This document shows positions 1 to 13,300 of a stretch of 64,000 nucleotides of DNA, piece after piece (position 1 is the first letter of the stretch; every line of letters starts with the position of its first letter). Location: contig CAJNOL010000022.1 in assembly GCA_905250125.1 (NCBI GenBank), positions 122,842 to 186,841 of the forward strand, written 5' to 3'. Below the pieces are notes generated by a model. The model ran no database searches, had not been told where the DNA came from, and saw only the letters and a program-made list of their open reading frames with translations. Both the position numbers and the translations under genes were made by a program. This stretch comes from Rotaria sordida. Lineage: Eukaryota > Rotifera > Eurotatoria > Philodinida > Philodinidae.

Positions 1-3000
1 TGGCAAAATGTTCACCATATATACCACAAATTGGTGATATTGTTATGTATTTTATACAAGGTCATGAATTATATATTAATGAAGTTAAAGATAAAAAAAT
101 GTATGAAATTGATGAAAAAACTTTACCATGGAATAAATGTGAATCACTTGATGTAAGTATTCGATAGATTTCATTGTTCTCTTAAAATATTCATAGACTT
201 TTAAAATATATTATAAAATAAATACAAAAATAAAAAATAATTTTTCTAAACTAAATCAGTGTTGTTTATACTATAAAAGGATCTATGAAATTTTACAATC
301 ATTTGACATCGATAGAACATAAATCACTAATCATCACATGAATTCATTACATCTATTATTATTAAAATAATTTTAATATTCTATAATAAACAAACTTTTG
401 TTCACATTGATGTTTCATTAAATCCGTTTTCGAAAACTATAATAATTTGAATACAGTAAAACATAATGAATTTATTGTATCGTTGTTATTCACATTGATA
501 TCGTTTAAATCTTTTTACTATGCATCATTCTTTGAAATTAATATGAAATAAAATTATTTTTGAAAATATGACTTTTTGCAATATTTTATTGAATTTTTTT
601 TTTAAAAAAGGCTGTTGAATGTGCTACAGTAATTGGTGTATCTATAAGTTTTTCTGATAAACAACCACCGCGTGTTATTAATGTTCGACTTCAATTATTA
701 AATCCTGATACACTGGAAGCTACATCACGAAGAATAAGTGTTAAGTAAGCAAAAAAACTATATAGAAATTTTAAAAGTTCAATAAAAAAATTTTATTTGT
801 TTTTTTTTTTTTTATAGATTTCATGATGTTGATGGTATTGCTGATTTTATTATTTTAAAACAACATTATGTTCAAGCTTTACAACGAGAATGGAAAACTG
901 GTATTTCAAAAATTTTATATATTGAAGATATTTAAAAAAATTTTTTTTTTTCTTATTAGGTGATCATTTTCGATGTTTTATTGATGATACTTGGTGGCCA
1001 GGAACAATTGTTAAACGTGAAGCATTTGATATTCGTCATGAAAATAGTCCTTTTCAATGTTATATTATTCGATGGGATAATGGTGAAAATGAAGAAAGAC
1101 TGAGTCCATGGGACATTTTCGAATGTGAAGATTCGCGTATGGACAAATTTTATTTATTTTAATTTAATATTTTAGATTTTTTTTTTTGTTTAGCTTGTGA
1201 ATCAAATGAATCAAATCTAATGAAAATGCCATCTTATCAACCAGCAACAGATGAATGGCCATTACACGGTGTTGATAATGAACGTGAGCGTTTATTAAAA
1301 GGAATTGATACACTCATGCAAATGGATGTAACTGAACAATTTCGAGCACCGGGTAAATATTTCGATTATGAATGATTTATATAGAAAAATAATATTTCCA
1401 TTAAATTCAATGGATATAACTAGAATTCTTTGTTATATAGAGTATGATAGAAAGAATAGGCTTTGTATATTGTATTCGAAATTGAATGTAATCCTTTTTT
1501 TGAACTATGAGACATTTAGAAACAGATTCTATATTACCTTAAAGTCTATCTATTGTGGAATTCAAATCAAGAATCTGAATCTAATCCTTATTATAAAATT
1601 AATTTTTGGGATGCAGTGAGTGTTTGTGTGTGCAAATATGGTACCGGTCGGTCAACCTGAAACCCATAGTGACACTGGATTGAAAAGTTCTCGCACTATT
1701 CCATCTGTGAATAGCGATATTTCACATAGTATACTTTCAACAAAGTCTCATTACACATTCTCTATGAGATAATGAGAGTAAAAGTAAATAAAGCATCCCG
1801 GTTTCAACTCTGTGTGTATATGATTAGATTATGTGAGCATTATATTCAGTCATAGTCACACCGTACGACGTGAATGTAGTGTTCATAGATTTACATGAAT
1901 TATGTTATCGTACCTGTTTTGTTGTAAATTGCAAAATATTTTTCAAATAAAAAAGAACAACAAATTCATTACGTATTTAATATATTGGTACTTGACGGAT
2001 TTGGTTTGAACTTTTCCTATGTATACTAGAAGTTATAAGATTGATTTTATTGAGCGAATTATCCTTCCGAGTCGTCAGATTTAGTCAAAGACAACAAAGA
2101 GTTTAAGAATTTCACAAATCAAATTTCAATAGAAACTTTACATGCTTTTTTCATTGTCTCAGTCATAAGACGAATGTAATTCATTATAGAAAATAATTTT
2201 TTAATAGATCATTATAAATAATTAGATGAGAAATATAATTATTGTATCCAATCAAAGATATGACTGGTTATGTATACATATATCGAGACTGAAAAATAAT
2301 GAATAAAGATCAATTTTTGTTTTGTTTTTACAAGACATTTATCTTTGTTTTATTTCTTAGTTCAACTTGCTTGGTATCCAGTTGTTATTGCTTATCCAAT
2401 TGATCTTGGTACAATTCGAGAACGTATATTCAATGGTTATTATCGTCGATCAAATGCACTTAAATGGGATGTAAAAAAAATGGAAGAAAATGCAAAAAAT
2501 TTCAATGAAAAAGGAAGTCAAATAATCGAACAAGTTAAAATTGTCACCAAAGTTTTACTTAAATATATCGAGTAAAAATATTTACAATTCTTTCATTCTT
2601 CTTCTTCTTCTTTTTGTTTTCTATTAAATAAATAAATATATATATATATATATATATATGTTCTTTTTAGTGATTATAATTGTAATGATATAAATCTAAT
2701 CTATCAACGTGCATTACATTCAGAACAAATTTCATTACCTATTTCATCATCATGGGTACGTATTCTGTTTATTTTTTTTTACAAATTCAGAAATAAAAAA
2801 AAATTTAAATGTTTTTATTTATTTATTAGAATGAAGAATGGCTTGATGATTGTCAAACAATACTTAATGATATATTATCTCAATCGGGAAGTGATTTATT
2901 ACGTCATCCAATTGATGAAAATGAATATCCCGTATGAATAGATTTTATTAAAAATAATTTTAATAATTTGACTTTTTGTTTTTACACAAAGGATTATGAA

Positions 3001-3933
3001 AGAATAATAAAAACACCTATTTGTTTTGATGATATACAAGCAAAACTTAATCAAACACCTTGTGGATATAAACATTCAAGAGAATTTATTGCTGATTGTC
3101 ATTTAATATTTCAAAATGCATTAACATATGCTGATCCCGAGGTAAAATAAATCGAAAAATAGTTACTTATTTTTTCTTTAATGTAATAATTTTTTTTTGT
3201 TTTTGTTCAATAGATGATTAATGTTGTGAGACATTTGGGACCATGGTTTGATCAACGTGTTGCTATATTCGATCGTCGACAACGTCGATCGAATCATCAA
3301 TATACTACCGAAATGACAACTCGACGACGGTATTTAATTTATTTTAAACATGATGTCAAAGGAATGTTGAAGTTAGGAGACATACATGTCCATATTTTTG
3401 TGGACTTGAATCCGTTCGAATTCAGTCCTAAGTTTTTGAAAAATAGTCAATATACAGTTAATTCTTGTTGCTCACTTTTTCATAACTCGATGCTTAATAA
3501 ATTAAAAGTTTTCGCTTAGTTGAAAAGAACATTATGTTAACAAAAAGAAGAAATTGAACAGTTAATTGTTAAAACAAAATTCGTCTCATCAACAGTAACA
3601 TCAAAATCTTGAGTTATATAGAATAGTTTTCGTTGTATTTATGAACCACAGCTCTCTAGTTGCAGTATAGAGATAAAAATTTAGATTTCCCACAAAAACT
3701 ACTTCATTATTACATTTCTGAAGGATTAAATAAAAGGATGATGAAGAAATGTATCCTAAAATAGAATAATCTCCCTATGTTTAGTAAGAGCAACTACATC
3801 GTGTTTCATATTTTAATCCTGTAGAGACTGTACTAACAGATATTTTTTTTTATAATTTTTATAGAGATTTACAAAATTCATCAACGGATGAAAATAATGT
3901 TTATACAACAGGTGATGCACCACTAGCAGCAGC

Positions 3934-3968
<35 letters not shown>

Positions 3969-5886
3969 GCTCAAGTAGTCGACAAAATCGACGAACACAA
4001 TGTAATTCAATCGCATGGGTTTTTTTTCTTATTTTTGAAAATTAAACTTGTTTTTTGTTTTAGTTTCTCCAACAACTTTAACAACTGATCGTCGTCATTC
4101 TCATTTTAATCGTTTATCATCATTAAATAATCATTCAGTAATATCACAACAACAAAATTCTGATGATGATGATATGGATGATAATGAATCAGTATCAACA
4201 CAAAGTACTCAACCTATATCGTTAACATCATTTATTCATACAACAACAACAACAACAACAAATGATCATAATACCGGTGCAAATTTATCATTACGTCAAA
4301 CACGACAACGTATGACTACGAATGAAAATAATAGTACATGGCAAACACGAACACGATATAGTACAAGATCAACAGCTTCAAATAGAAATCATAGTGATGA
4401 TTATGATAGTCGTTCACAACAACAACAAAATTTATCAGCATCTGATGATGATAATGATATATCATCGAATAGTAAAAGAAATCGTATTGAACGTAGTGAT
4501 AGAAGAATAACTTCAATTAATCGACCTAATTATAAAATTGACAGTGATGAACATGAAGATGATGAAGATGATGATGATGATGATGATAATAATAATCAAC
4601 AAAAAACAACTAAAACAAATATAACGAATGATAATCAAGAAGATATCGAACAAACGAAAAAAGACAATGATAAATCGAAAGGTAAACATATTTTTAATTT
4701 TTTGTTAATATATTAATAAAATATTAAAAATCCGACAGAAACTTTAACATGATAATTAAAATATACATATTTCTTTTTGTCAATATTAGAAATCCAGAAT
4801 CGATTTCTACCTTATAAAAACTTTTCATAAATATTTTAATCGCAGTATAAAAACCGGACATCTAAAAACATTAAAATGCAATTCATTTCATTATGATATA
4901 GAAAAAAAAAGCAAACTCTATGGAATTGAAATCTAAGTTTTCTCGAAATTATGTACATCATAGAGTTAGACCTGGAAATATTGGTTGGCTGTAGAAAGGT
5001 CGAAAAACACTTTAGAAGGATTCCGACTAGCAAGACAGTTTTTTTATTATATGGCAAAATACTAACAGAGATCATACATAAAGCAAGAAATTTAAAAAAA
5101 ATTATAATGTTATTTTTTCCGTTTACTAATTACAAATGATAAACTATCTAAATTTTCCATTAAATTTTTTCCTTAACGAATAAATGATATAACGAGCAAT
5201 TGTGAATAACTTAAATCTAATAAAGATGAAACATTTACAGCTATGATAATAGGATTATAGTTCTTTGTTCGAATCTTTTTTAATTAATCTATACCGTATA
5301 TTACTCATCAAAAATTCAGATCGAAAAAAAAAATTACATATGCTTAGAATTTATTTCGAATTGAATATAATTAATATTTATCTTTTCTTTTCTAGAGAAA
5401 ACTGATGATGAAGATTATGAACCACCAATATATCGTGATGATGAAGATGAAGATGAAGATCATAATGATTTAATATCTCCACGTCAAAAAGATGATGATG
5501 ATTCCGATTCGGATTATCAATTGGATGGGCCAAGTCAACATCGTCGTACAAATATAAATGGTAATCGAGTACGTAAATTACGTAGTACAACAAATCGTCC
5601 ATCACCACCATTACCAAATCAAAATAATAAACGAAAACGCTCAACTATTCGTACACGTTCATCGTCCGAAACTGATTCGACAGATTTACATGTAAATATA
5701 ACATATAAAACTCGAACTCGTACACGACGACGTGTAACAGTAAATCGAAAATCTTCATTTGCTGAAGATTTTTCTGATGAAGAACATGATGAAGAAGATG
5801 AAAATCGTCGACGACCACGTACTACTCAACCAACACGAGTATCAAAACGTGGTCGTGTACTTAAACAACGTTTATTAAGTGAATAA
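1..5886 (+). CDS. PHIP: PHIP/BRWD family bromodomain protein, 3' part (N-terminus outside window)
   Basis: C-terminal 870 codons of a nuclear chromatin reader of the PHIP/BRWD1/BRWD3 family; the WD40 N-terminus lies upstream of the window. Exons I place: 1-152 (frame starts at base 3), 611-744, 818-900, 960-1136, 1194-1352, 2361-2571, 2671-2755, 2830-2931, 2992-3141, 3214-3329, 3865-4001, 4064-4681, 5396-5886. The first about 180 visible residues match the cryptic Tudor-like region of PHIP (PYIPQIGD, TWWPGTI, then IIRWDN and LSPWD). Bromodomain 1 is about residues 212-310 (VIAYPIDLGTIRER, NFNEKGS) and bromodomain 2 about 335-430 (HPIDENEYPDYE, FQNALTYADPE). In known bromodomains the Asn in these loops binds acetyl-lysine. 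The tail is low complexity: Thr, Asn and Asp/Glu runs, then a basic Arg-rich end. Introns 1353-2360, 3330-3864 and 4682-5395 are unusually large for this gene. AATAAA motifs overlap and follow the stop (5882, 5906). In family members the protein reads histone marks and works with CUL4 ligases. PHIP versus BRWD1/3 is not resolvable here. Confidence 0.9.
2637..2660. repeat. TA dinucleotide microsatellite
   Basis: An alternating TA tract lies in the short intron 2572-2670 of the PHIP/BRWD gene. Confidence 0.8.
3926..3968 (+). repeat. ACA/CAA trinucleotide run inside a PHIP/BRWD exon
   Basis: An in-frame run of GCA then ACA codons in exon 3865-4001 encodes a short Ala/Thr tract in the disordered tail. 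It is a likely site of length polymorphism. Confidence 0.8.
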
Positions 5887-6317
5887 ACAAAGAAAAAAGA
5901 AAACAAATAAATAAATAAATCAAATTCAATGTTCAGATCTAGTCTTCTCAAGTTTTTCTTTGTTTTTCTTTTCTTTGTGATCGACATTCTTCAAGAAAGA
6001 GACAAACTAACAAAAACACAAAAAAAAACAGTGACTATTAAATGTTTACTATCATTTTGATAGATTTTCTTTTGCTTTTTTTTTTTTTTTGTTTGTTGTA
6101 CAGACACATTAATATTCTTATTTTGTTGTTGTTGTTGTTTGTTTGTTTGTGTGATTGACAATCTGTTCCTGTTTCTTTTCTTTTTCTTTTTCTTTTTTCT
6201 TTTCGTTTGGGAGAAATAAAAGAAAATATACATCATGTTTTTATTTATTAGATTTTATTCATTTAAAAAAAAAAAAAGAAATTGGAAATAAAAAAAAAAA
6301 GAATAATAAATAGAATT

Positions 6318-6904
6318 CTAATCATCATCTAATGTAAATGTAAACACTTGTATACCATCATAAGATGTAAAATTTGCTTTTTTCTTTTCATTTGATAACG
6401 GCATATCATTATTCGTAACTACTGAATAATCTCCATCGTCACTTGATTTTGATGAACCTTTAACAAAAAAAAACAGTATATATTAAATTAAATATCTCAT
6501 TTAAAATACATACGACTTGATATTGTTGGTAGAACAGCATTTGATTGTCGTCGTTTTTTCTTTTTATTTATTGTTCCTGTATTCGAATTTGTTATTTTAG
6601 TAATTCCTTCACCTGTTAAAAAATCAATTTGTTGACCTGTTCCTTTTGAAATAAATATATATTGTTCATTTTGTAATGATTCAGTATTTTGTATTAATAT
6701 TTCTGATGAACCTTGTTGTAATGCAAGAACTTCTTTAGCAAGTAAACCCACTTGTTGTTGTAATATTGAATTTGTTGAATCAATATTACTTATTGGTGTT
6801 GATGTACATACAGGAATAGTATTTGATGAACGAATTGGTGAAGGAGTTTTTCGTGTACAATTTACATAGATTCGAGTTATATGTACACCAGTTGAATCAC
6901 ACAT
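6318..6904 (-). CDS. Unrecognised small two-exon gene, 176 aa
   Basis: I do not recognise this protein. Exon 1 is 6514-6904 (ATG at 6902-6904) and exon 2 is 6318-6457, with a GTATGT donor, a 56-bp intron and an AAAG acceptor. Joined length is 531 nt, which keeps the frame and gives 176 residues ending FTLDDD. Visible features: a Gln-rich stretch around residues 49-65 that could form a short helix (QQQVGLLAKEVLALQQ), a lysine/arginine cluster NKKKKRR that could be a nuclear signal, and a Ser/Asp-rich segment after the splice. There is no signal peptide or membrane segment. An AATAAA on this strand (complement of 6239-6244) lies about 75 bp past the stop. The gene converges on PHIP/BRWD, 431 bp away. 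The intact frame across a canonical intron argues for a real gene; function is unknown and it may be lineage-restricted. Confidence 0.65.
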
Positions 6905-7855
6905 GTGTTTCTTGTTTTTTTTGTTTGTTAAATGTAAAGAAAGACGATGAAGAATATATGATGATTTGTATTTGTTTTTATAGATAGTTATATATGGATA
7001 GAATGTGTATGTTTGTATGTCCAGGGATGAAAAGAGAACGATTAAATATTTTGATGTTCTTCAAGAGAAGAATTATTTCTTTTGAATAGATATTTCTTTT
7101 GTCGATTGTAATGATAAGTTTAAATAGTGAATAAATAGTATTTAAAGAATTTCGAAAATGTTTGAGATTTAAAATTGAAATAATATTTATTTTTCTATGA
7201 TATTTGATTATTTTTCAGCTAATACCATAATAATAAAATTTCAATAAGGGTTATTTGGTTATGATGTGTGGTGGTGAAATTAGTTCATATTCTTTTCTTG
7301 ATTTTCTCTTTATTCTTTTTTCTCGTCTCTTTTAATGCCTAACCATTTATACATATGGGTAATTCTATCACAATATGTGACACTTTATAAATGATTTTCT
7401 TCAAATCGATTTTTATGTTTCAAATCGTGTAGAGCATAGTCAATTTCCTTACTATGATAACAAAAGATCTGCTATAAATTATAATGTTGAAGAGATCATG
7501 TAGGATGTCTTAGGTCAAGATTTGAGTATTTTCTGAATGAATTCGTAACAATGCTGGCTCCAATTGAGATTGCGTTGGCTACAAGTAGAACTTGATGAGC
7601 TCTACCCAATCTACTCGTCACTTTTCCGATATGATCCTTTTATCCTGAAGAATAACCCGAAATACTGCAAAAAAAAATACTAAAAAACCTTTCAAATACC
7701 GAAAAACCCATCGCAATTTGCCCAAAAGTTCATTCCAACAATACTAATGATGGTTCCAGATAGAACTCGCCGCACTCTATCGACTCCACTCCTCGCTTAA
7801 TCGATTGCAATGAATCTTTGCTAAGAAAACCTGTAATTAGTAATTTGTTTCTATA
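6905..7855. other. Intergenic, no gene seen
   Basis: AT-rich sequence upstream of the small minus-strand gene. I see no coding signal or clear repeat; the promoter of the minus-strand gene should lie near its right end. Confidence 0.5.
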
Positions 7856-8533
7856 CAGAGTGGGTCATAAATAACACGGCGATAAGAAAACTGAAATATC
7901 TCCACTCCAGTTCAATCAAATGAGCTGATTTTTTTGCTAGTGATAGAACTTTATTCAATGTATTTTTTCATACAGATAATGTTATTGTTGACTACACTAA
8001 AGAAATTTTATCTATTATCAAGTAAGAAAAAAATATATAAAATGTTCCATAGATAATTTTCAGCTGGCACCTCAAATAATAACAAGAAGAAATTCAAATA
8101 AAATTTATGAATAATATAATACTGATGGAAATAGAGCAAACTTTCAGAAATAGTTAGTGTAAAAATCAATGATGCTAATATTTCAAATTCTCAAGCATAA
8201 AATACTGGTTTTCCAAGGAAATGGGATATTCGTTGCTCAAAAGATTTCAATTATGCATTTCATAAAGTTTGTTTAAATTTCTTCTTGTTATTCTCTTAGG
8301 TAGCAGCTGAAAATTTTCTATGAAACGTTTTATATATTTTTTCTTACTTGATAATAGATAAAATTTCTTTAGTGTAGTCAACAATATTACATAATAGAAG
8401 TATTTGTTTACATTATCCGCATGAAAAAATATTTCGAATAAAGTTCTATCACCAGCCAAAAAATCAGCTCATTTGGCTGAACTGGAGTGGAGATATTTGT
8501 TTTTTATTGCTGTGTTATTTATGGTCCACCCTG
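7856..8533. mobile_element. Palindromic Tc1/mariner-type MITE, family A copy 1 (678 bp)
   Basis: Two long inverted arms (about 7856-8070 and 8285-8533) share the blocks AAAATTTTCTATG..., CTTGATAATAGATAAAAT and GTTATTTATGG...C. The termini read CAGAGTGGGTCATAAATA and, on the other strand, CAGGGTGGACCATAAATA. TA flanks both ends (7854-7855, 8534-8535), as expected for Tc1/mariner target duplication. No transposase is present, so the element is non-autonomous. A diverged second copy lies at 38865-39635 inside a HIP1 intron. Confidence 0.85.
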
Positions 8534-8640
8534 TACTCAAAAATATAAAAAAATCTTTATTATCATAGAAAATTATTTAGTAAAAAATGAAATTCTTCAG
8601 AGCCTCGAAATATCTATTCTTATTAGAAGCTTTCACTGTA

Positions 8641-9526
8641 CAGTCAGCGATAAAGATTTAAGCAAATTTGCTTTCAATTTTTTATTACATTTATGTTTTC
8701 GAATTTTGTTTCACATTATTAAAGGATACGAACCTGATTGAAATAGTGGTATAGATAGTATGAGACGTTGGCTACATGATGCACTATAATAGGAGGAAAC
8801 TCTATCTGTCTATATAAATTTTTCCATGCAAAACAAGATTTCAATGCTTTTCAGTATTTCGTATTTTCTAACTTAGAGGTGTGCACTAAAATAAAAACAA
8901 AATAGACCAATCGACAGAGAATTTCACGGTCTAAAAAAACGGAAAAAGTACAATTGGTTCTTACAAATTCTTTCTTATCGCAATTTATTACATGCCATCG
9001 GAAAGAGCATGCAAAATAGAAAAAAATCGTGTATTTGAAGTTCTAATATCACTGACTTTTCATGTCTATCATTTTCAAAACAAAAAAATGTTGAGAAACA
9101 CGACTAACTTTTCTTTTTTTAACTTTTTGACGAAAAAAACGGTCCGTTTTTTTCGCTATTCTCGTTAAAATCAGATTTTTGAAGTGAAGATCAACTTTGT
9201 GAAAAAAAAGTTTTTTTTAGAAACACATAGATCGTGAAATTCTCTATCGATTGGCCTATTTTGTTTTCGTTTTAGTGCAAATCGCTTGGTTAGAAAATGC
9301 GAGATACTGAAAAGCATTTAAATCATGTTTTGCGTGAAAAAATCATTTTCACTATGAAAAATCTATATAGATAGATAGATAGATAGAGTTCCCTCTTACT
9401 ATAGTGCATCATGTGGCCAGCATCTCATACTATCTACACCACTATTTCAATCACGTCTGCACTCTTTAATAATGTGAAACAGAATTGAAAAAAAAAGAAA
9501 TTCGCTTAAACTTTTGTTGATGACTG
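8641..9526. mobile_element. Palindromic Tc1-type MITE, family B (886 bp)
   Basis: Inverted arms run through the whole element and meet near 9090. The ends read CAGTCAGCGATAAAG and, inverted, CAGTCATCAACAAAAG, and each is flanked by TA (8639-8640, 9527-9528). Inner paired blocks include TTTAAGC near both ends and the pair around 8770 and 9410 (TAGTGCATCATG). A short GATA run (9365-9387) sits in the right arm only. CAGT-type ends with TA duplication are typical of Tc1-like elements. No coding capacity is visible. Confidence 0.85.
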
Positions 9527-9528
9527 TA

Positions 9529-10060
9529 TATTAAGGTTTTATAGATAAACTATGATGGCAAGGTTTCTAAAAAAAATTGTACATGGTAGTTTTCAGATCC
9601 TAGAAAACTTTGTCGGACCTATGCTATTTTAAAGAACATAAAATGATGAGCCAAATGAAGGTTCGCTGCATTTTCTTTGATCTTCCTCTAAAGAATTAAA
9701 AGTATTGCAAAAATCATTAAAAAAAAAAAATTTTTATCAAAAAAATCGACTAAAAAATGCCTTTTTTTCGTTTTTTGTGATAGTTTTAACTATTTAAAGG
9801 AAAGTCGTAGAAAATGTGGCGACCTCTCATATTGTTCTCTTTAAAATGACATAGCTTCGACAAAGTCTTCTAAAACCTGAAAACTACTACATCCGAGTTT
9901 TTTTTTAAAAACCTTGCTATCATAGTTTATCTATGAAATCTTGCTATAGACCGCAATAGATAGTAAAATCCGATTGGCTATTAAAATCGCAATTTGAATT
10001 TGAGCTAATTGCTTAAGAAGATTTTCGAAAAAAACCATCAAAAATACATTATCGTTAAAG
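9529..10060. mobile_element. Palindromic MITE, family C copy 1
   Basis: Arms pair around a centre near 9745: ATAAACTATGATGGCAAGG at 9545-9563 against the inverse at 9917-9935, and the blocks at 9605-9640 and 9845-9880 (ATGCTATTTTAAAG and its inverse). Interior sequence matches the element at 44657-45183, including the centre 'AAAAATCGACTAAAAAATG' type block. The left end abuts family B directly, and the left arm looks shorter than the right, so the left boundary may be truncated. Confidence 0.7.
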
Positions 10061-10383
10061 TTTTTTTCCTTCACCTTCCTTTAATACATGTTAATTAATA
10101 CATAAATCATTATTAGAAAATTAATATTTTTTATTATCGATCAAAGACGATTTTATTATTGATTTTAATTTATTTTACACAATTATCTATCGTTATTTGC
10201 AATCAAACAATCATTCCTATTTCCTTGAATAAATAAAATACCTTGCTGCGTCATACTTTCACCATCTACTATAGTGTTTTTTTTATGAGTCATTGTTTTT
10301 ATTTTTTTGTCGTTCTATCGCATAGAATTTATATTAACATACAGAATTTCACAAATTTGAAGGCATTTTGTGTGTAACACATC

Positions 10384-13300
10384 ATGGCAACAACAACAAC
10401 TCGTGCAATATTTCCTATGATATTTGGTCGCCGTTATGCAGATAAATTAACTGATGGAGCATCAACACCTCTTAAACTTGTTCGTTTACAAATTGAACAA
10501 AAAGTTAACGGAGATTTTCCATTTATTCATCAAATAGCTACCACAATGACATTTAAAAATACACATAATATTATTCTTGAAGGTGCTTTCGAATTTACAT
10601 TACCAGAAAAAGCGACTATTTGTGGTTATGGTAAATTATTATTTGTTTGTTTGTTTATTTATTTTGTTAATATAATTTTTTGTCTATTTAATTAGGTCTT
10701 GATGTTGATGGTGTTATTGTCGATGGAGTAGTTGTTGAAAAACAAGCTGCTCGTATAATATTTGAAAAAGAAGTACGAAAAAGAATTGATCCCGGTTTTG
10801 TTGAATTAGTTACAGGCAATGTATTTCGTACACGTGTATATCCAATTGAACCACAAAAAACACGTACTGTTCGAGTTATATATCAAGATCAATCTATAGC
10901 TGATAATAATACAAATGGTTTTCTATATCAAATACCAATTCAATTTCAAACTCAACTTGAAAGTTTAGATGTTGTTCTTACATGTTTTGGTCAAGCAATA
11001 ACAAAACCAAATTTTTTAATAGATTCTAATCAATCAATAAATAATTATCCACAATTTATTGATAATGGAAATGGACAATATACTGCTGAATGGCATTTAA
11101 CTAATGTTGAACCATCTGTTAATAGTGAACAAAAACTTTCATATATATTATCTAATTGTCTTAAACCAGTTATAAGTGCTATTGAAAAAGATTCAAATGT
11201 TGGTGCATATTTTGCTGTTAGTTGTGCTTTACCAATACCGAATCAACAACGAATTGATCAACTTGATGTTCTATCAAAAAAAATTTGTATTCTATGGGAT
11301 GCAAGTTTAAGTCGTTCAAATTCAAAAGAAAATCGAATATTAGAATTAAATACATTAAAAAAAATTTTTGATATATGGTTAAAACGTTATAATCAAATTG
11401 AAATAATTCTTATTATATTTCGAAATGATATGGATGAAAAAATATTATATCAACTTCAAACAAATAATTGGAATAAATTTCTAGAAATTTTTCAAGATTT
11501 ACCATATGATGGTGCAACAAATTTATCACAATTATCATCAATTAATTTAATGCAATCAATTAATTATTATTTTCTTTTTAGTGATTGTATATCAACAATA
11601 AATAATGATTCCAGTATAGAAAATTTATATTCGAATTTTAAAGCACCTATATGGATATTTAATGGTAATTATCTTCATGAACCGTATGATATTGATTTTA
11701 TTCGTTATTTAACTCAATATAATGAATATGGTGGAGGGTATTTAAATCGTGAAAAATTAGAATTAAATTCAAATGATTTAATAAATATTATTGAAACTAT
11801 TCAAATTAAATATATGAAAATTCATTCAAGTTCAATTGTAAAACAAATATATCCAAGTAATTCAATAACAATTCCATTAAATTTAGATCGATTTCTCTTG
11901 GTGGGACAAATTCCAATTCCATTACCAAATTCAATTCAATTTGAAATTGAATTTTCAATGAATAATCAAATTTCACGTTTATCAATTTCACTTGATATGT
12001 CATTTAATGAACGAAATTCTTTTGGTTTAATTCGTCGTTTATGGGCACAACAAAAATTAAATGAATTAAATGCATTTAAAGATAAATATAAATCTGACAT
12101 ATTATCACTTGGATTAGAATATTCATTAGTTAGTCAATTTACATCATTATTAGTACTTGAAACACTTCAACAACATCTTCAATATCATGTATGTCCAGCT
12201 AAATCACGTACGTTACTTTATAATCAATATATGCAATATCAAACAATAGAAAATAATAAAAAACCAAATAATATATCTGAATTAATACAAAAATGGAATC
12301 AAACATGTCAATGGTACGATCACGTTATTACTGATATTGATCGTCATCGAGCATATTTACCAAAAGTACCACAACCAAGTTCTTTTCCACCACCACCTTC
12401 ACGTTTCGGGTTTACCACAACTGGTCATACATCTGCTTTTGGAGGTGTACCAACGATTCCTACCGCTGCTTTTGGAAGTGCTTCAACCGCTGCTCCCATT
12501 CCTTTTGGGACTACTTCAATGACTACTCAAACCACAACGCAGTATTTTCCACCGAGTAGTACTACAACTCCTGTTTTCGGCGGAATAGCTCCTATATCAA
12601 GTTCTAATTCATCATCTTTCACAGGATTTGGTTTTTCTACACCATCAACACAAGCAAATACTGCAATAAATGTGTCAAACGAATCATCGTTGTCGAAAAC
12701 AGAAGAAACATCAACAATTGTTCTTAATGAACACAATCCTCAATCATCATATATAACACGAATATCTTCTTCACATAATAGAACAAGTGCATATTTAATT
12801 TATCTTAATGAACGAATATTAAATCGTCAATCACCTTCATTTTATTTTGATGTTGCATCATATTTTTTTTCACCAGCAGCATTTTCATCTATATTAGATA
12901 AATTTAATCAACAACAAGAAAATATTCAAATAGCAGATAAGAAATCAATTGAATATGGTCTACGTATATTAACAAATATTTTAGAATTAGAATTAGAAGC
13001 ACCACAATTATATCGAACTGTTGCATATAAATTAATGGAATTAAAACAATGGAATCTTGCCTTAAGTGTTTTTCAAAAAATTTATTCTTTACGTTCTGAT
13101 GAACCACAATCATTACGTGATTTAGCTATTGTTCTTATTGAACTTGGTCAATATGATCAAGCATTACAATATTTCAAACAAATTCTCAATGAAATATGGG
13201 ACGCAAGATTTACAACAATTCAAACAATTGTTTTACTTGATTTAAATCGACTTTTAGTTTTAATGAATAAAAACGCACCTGAAATTGATAGTCGTCTGAG

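Noticed and set aside
1353..2360. PHIP/BRWD intron with an internal frame of 83 codons
   Set aside because: The frame is not protein-like, and splice sites on both sides give a consistent frame without it.
4316..4516. Overlapping frames inside the PHIP/BRWD tail exon
   Set aside because: They are out-of-frame readings of the low-complexity coding exon 4064-4681.
8247..8741. Open frames of 70-84 codons on both strands
   Set aside because: They lie in the arms of palindromic elements A and B and are not conserved as proteins between the two copies of A.
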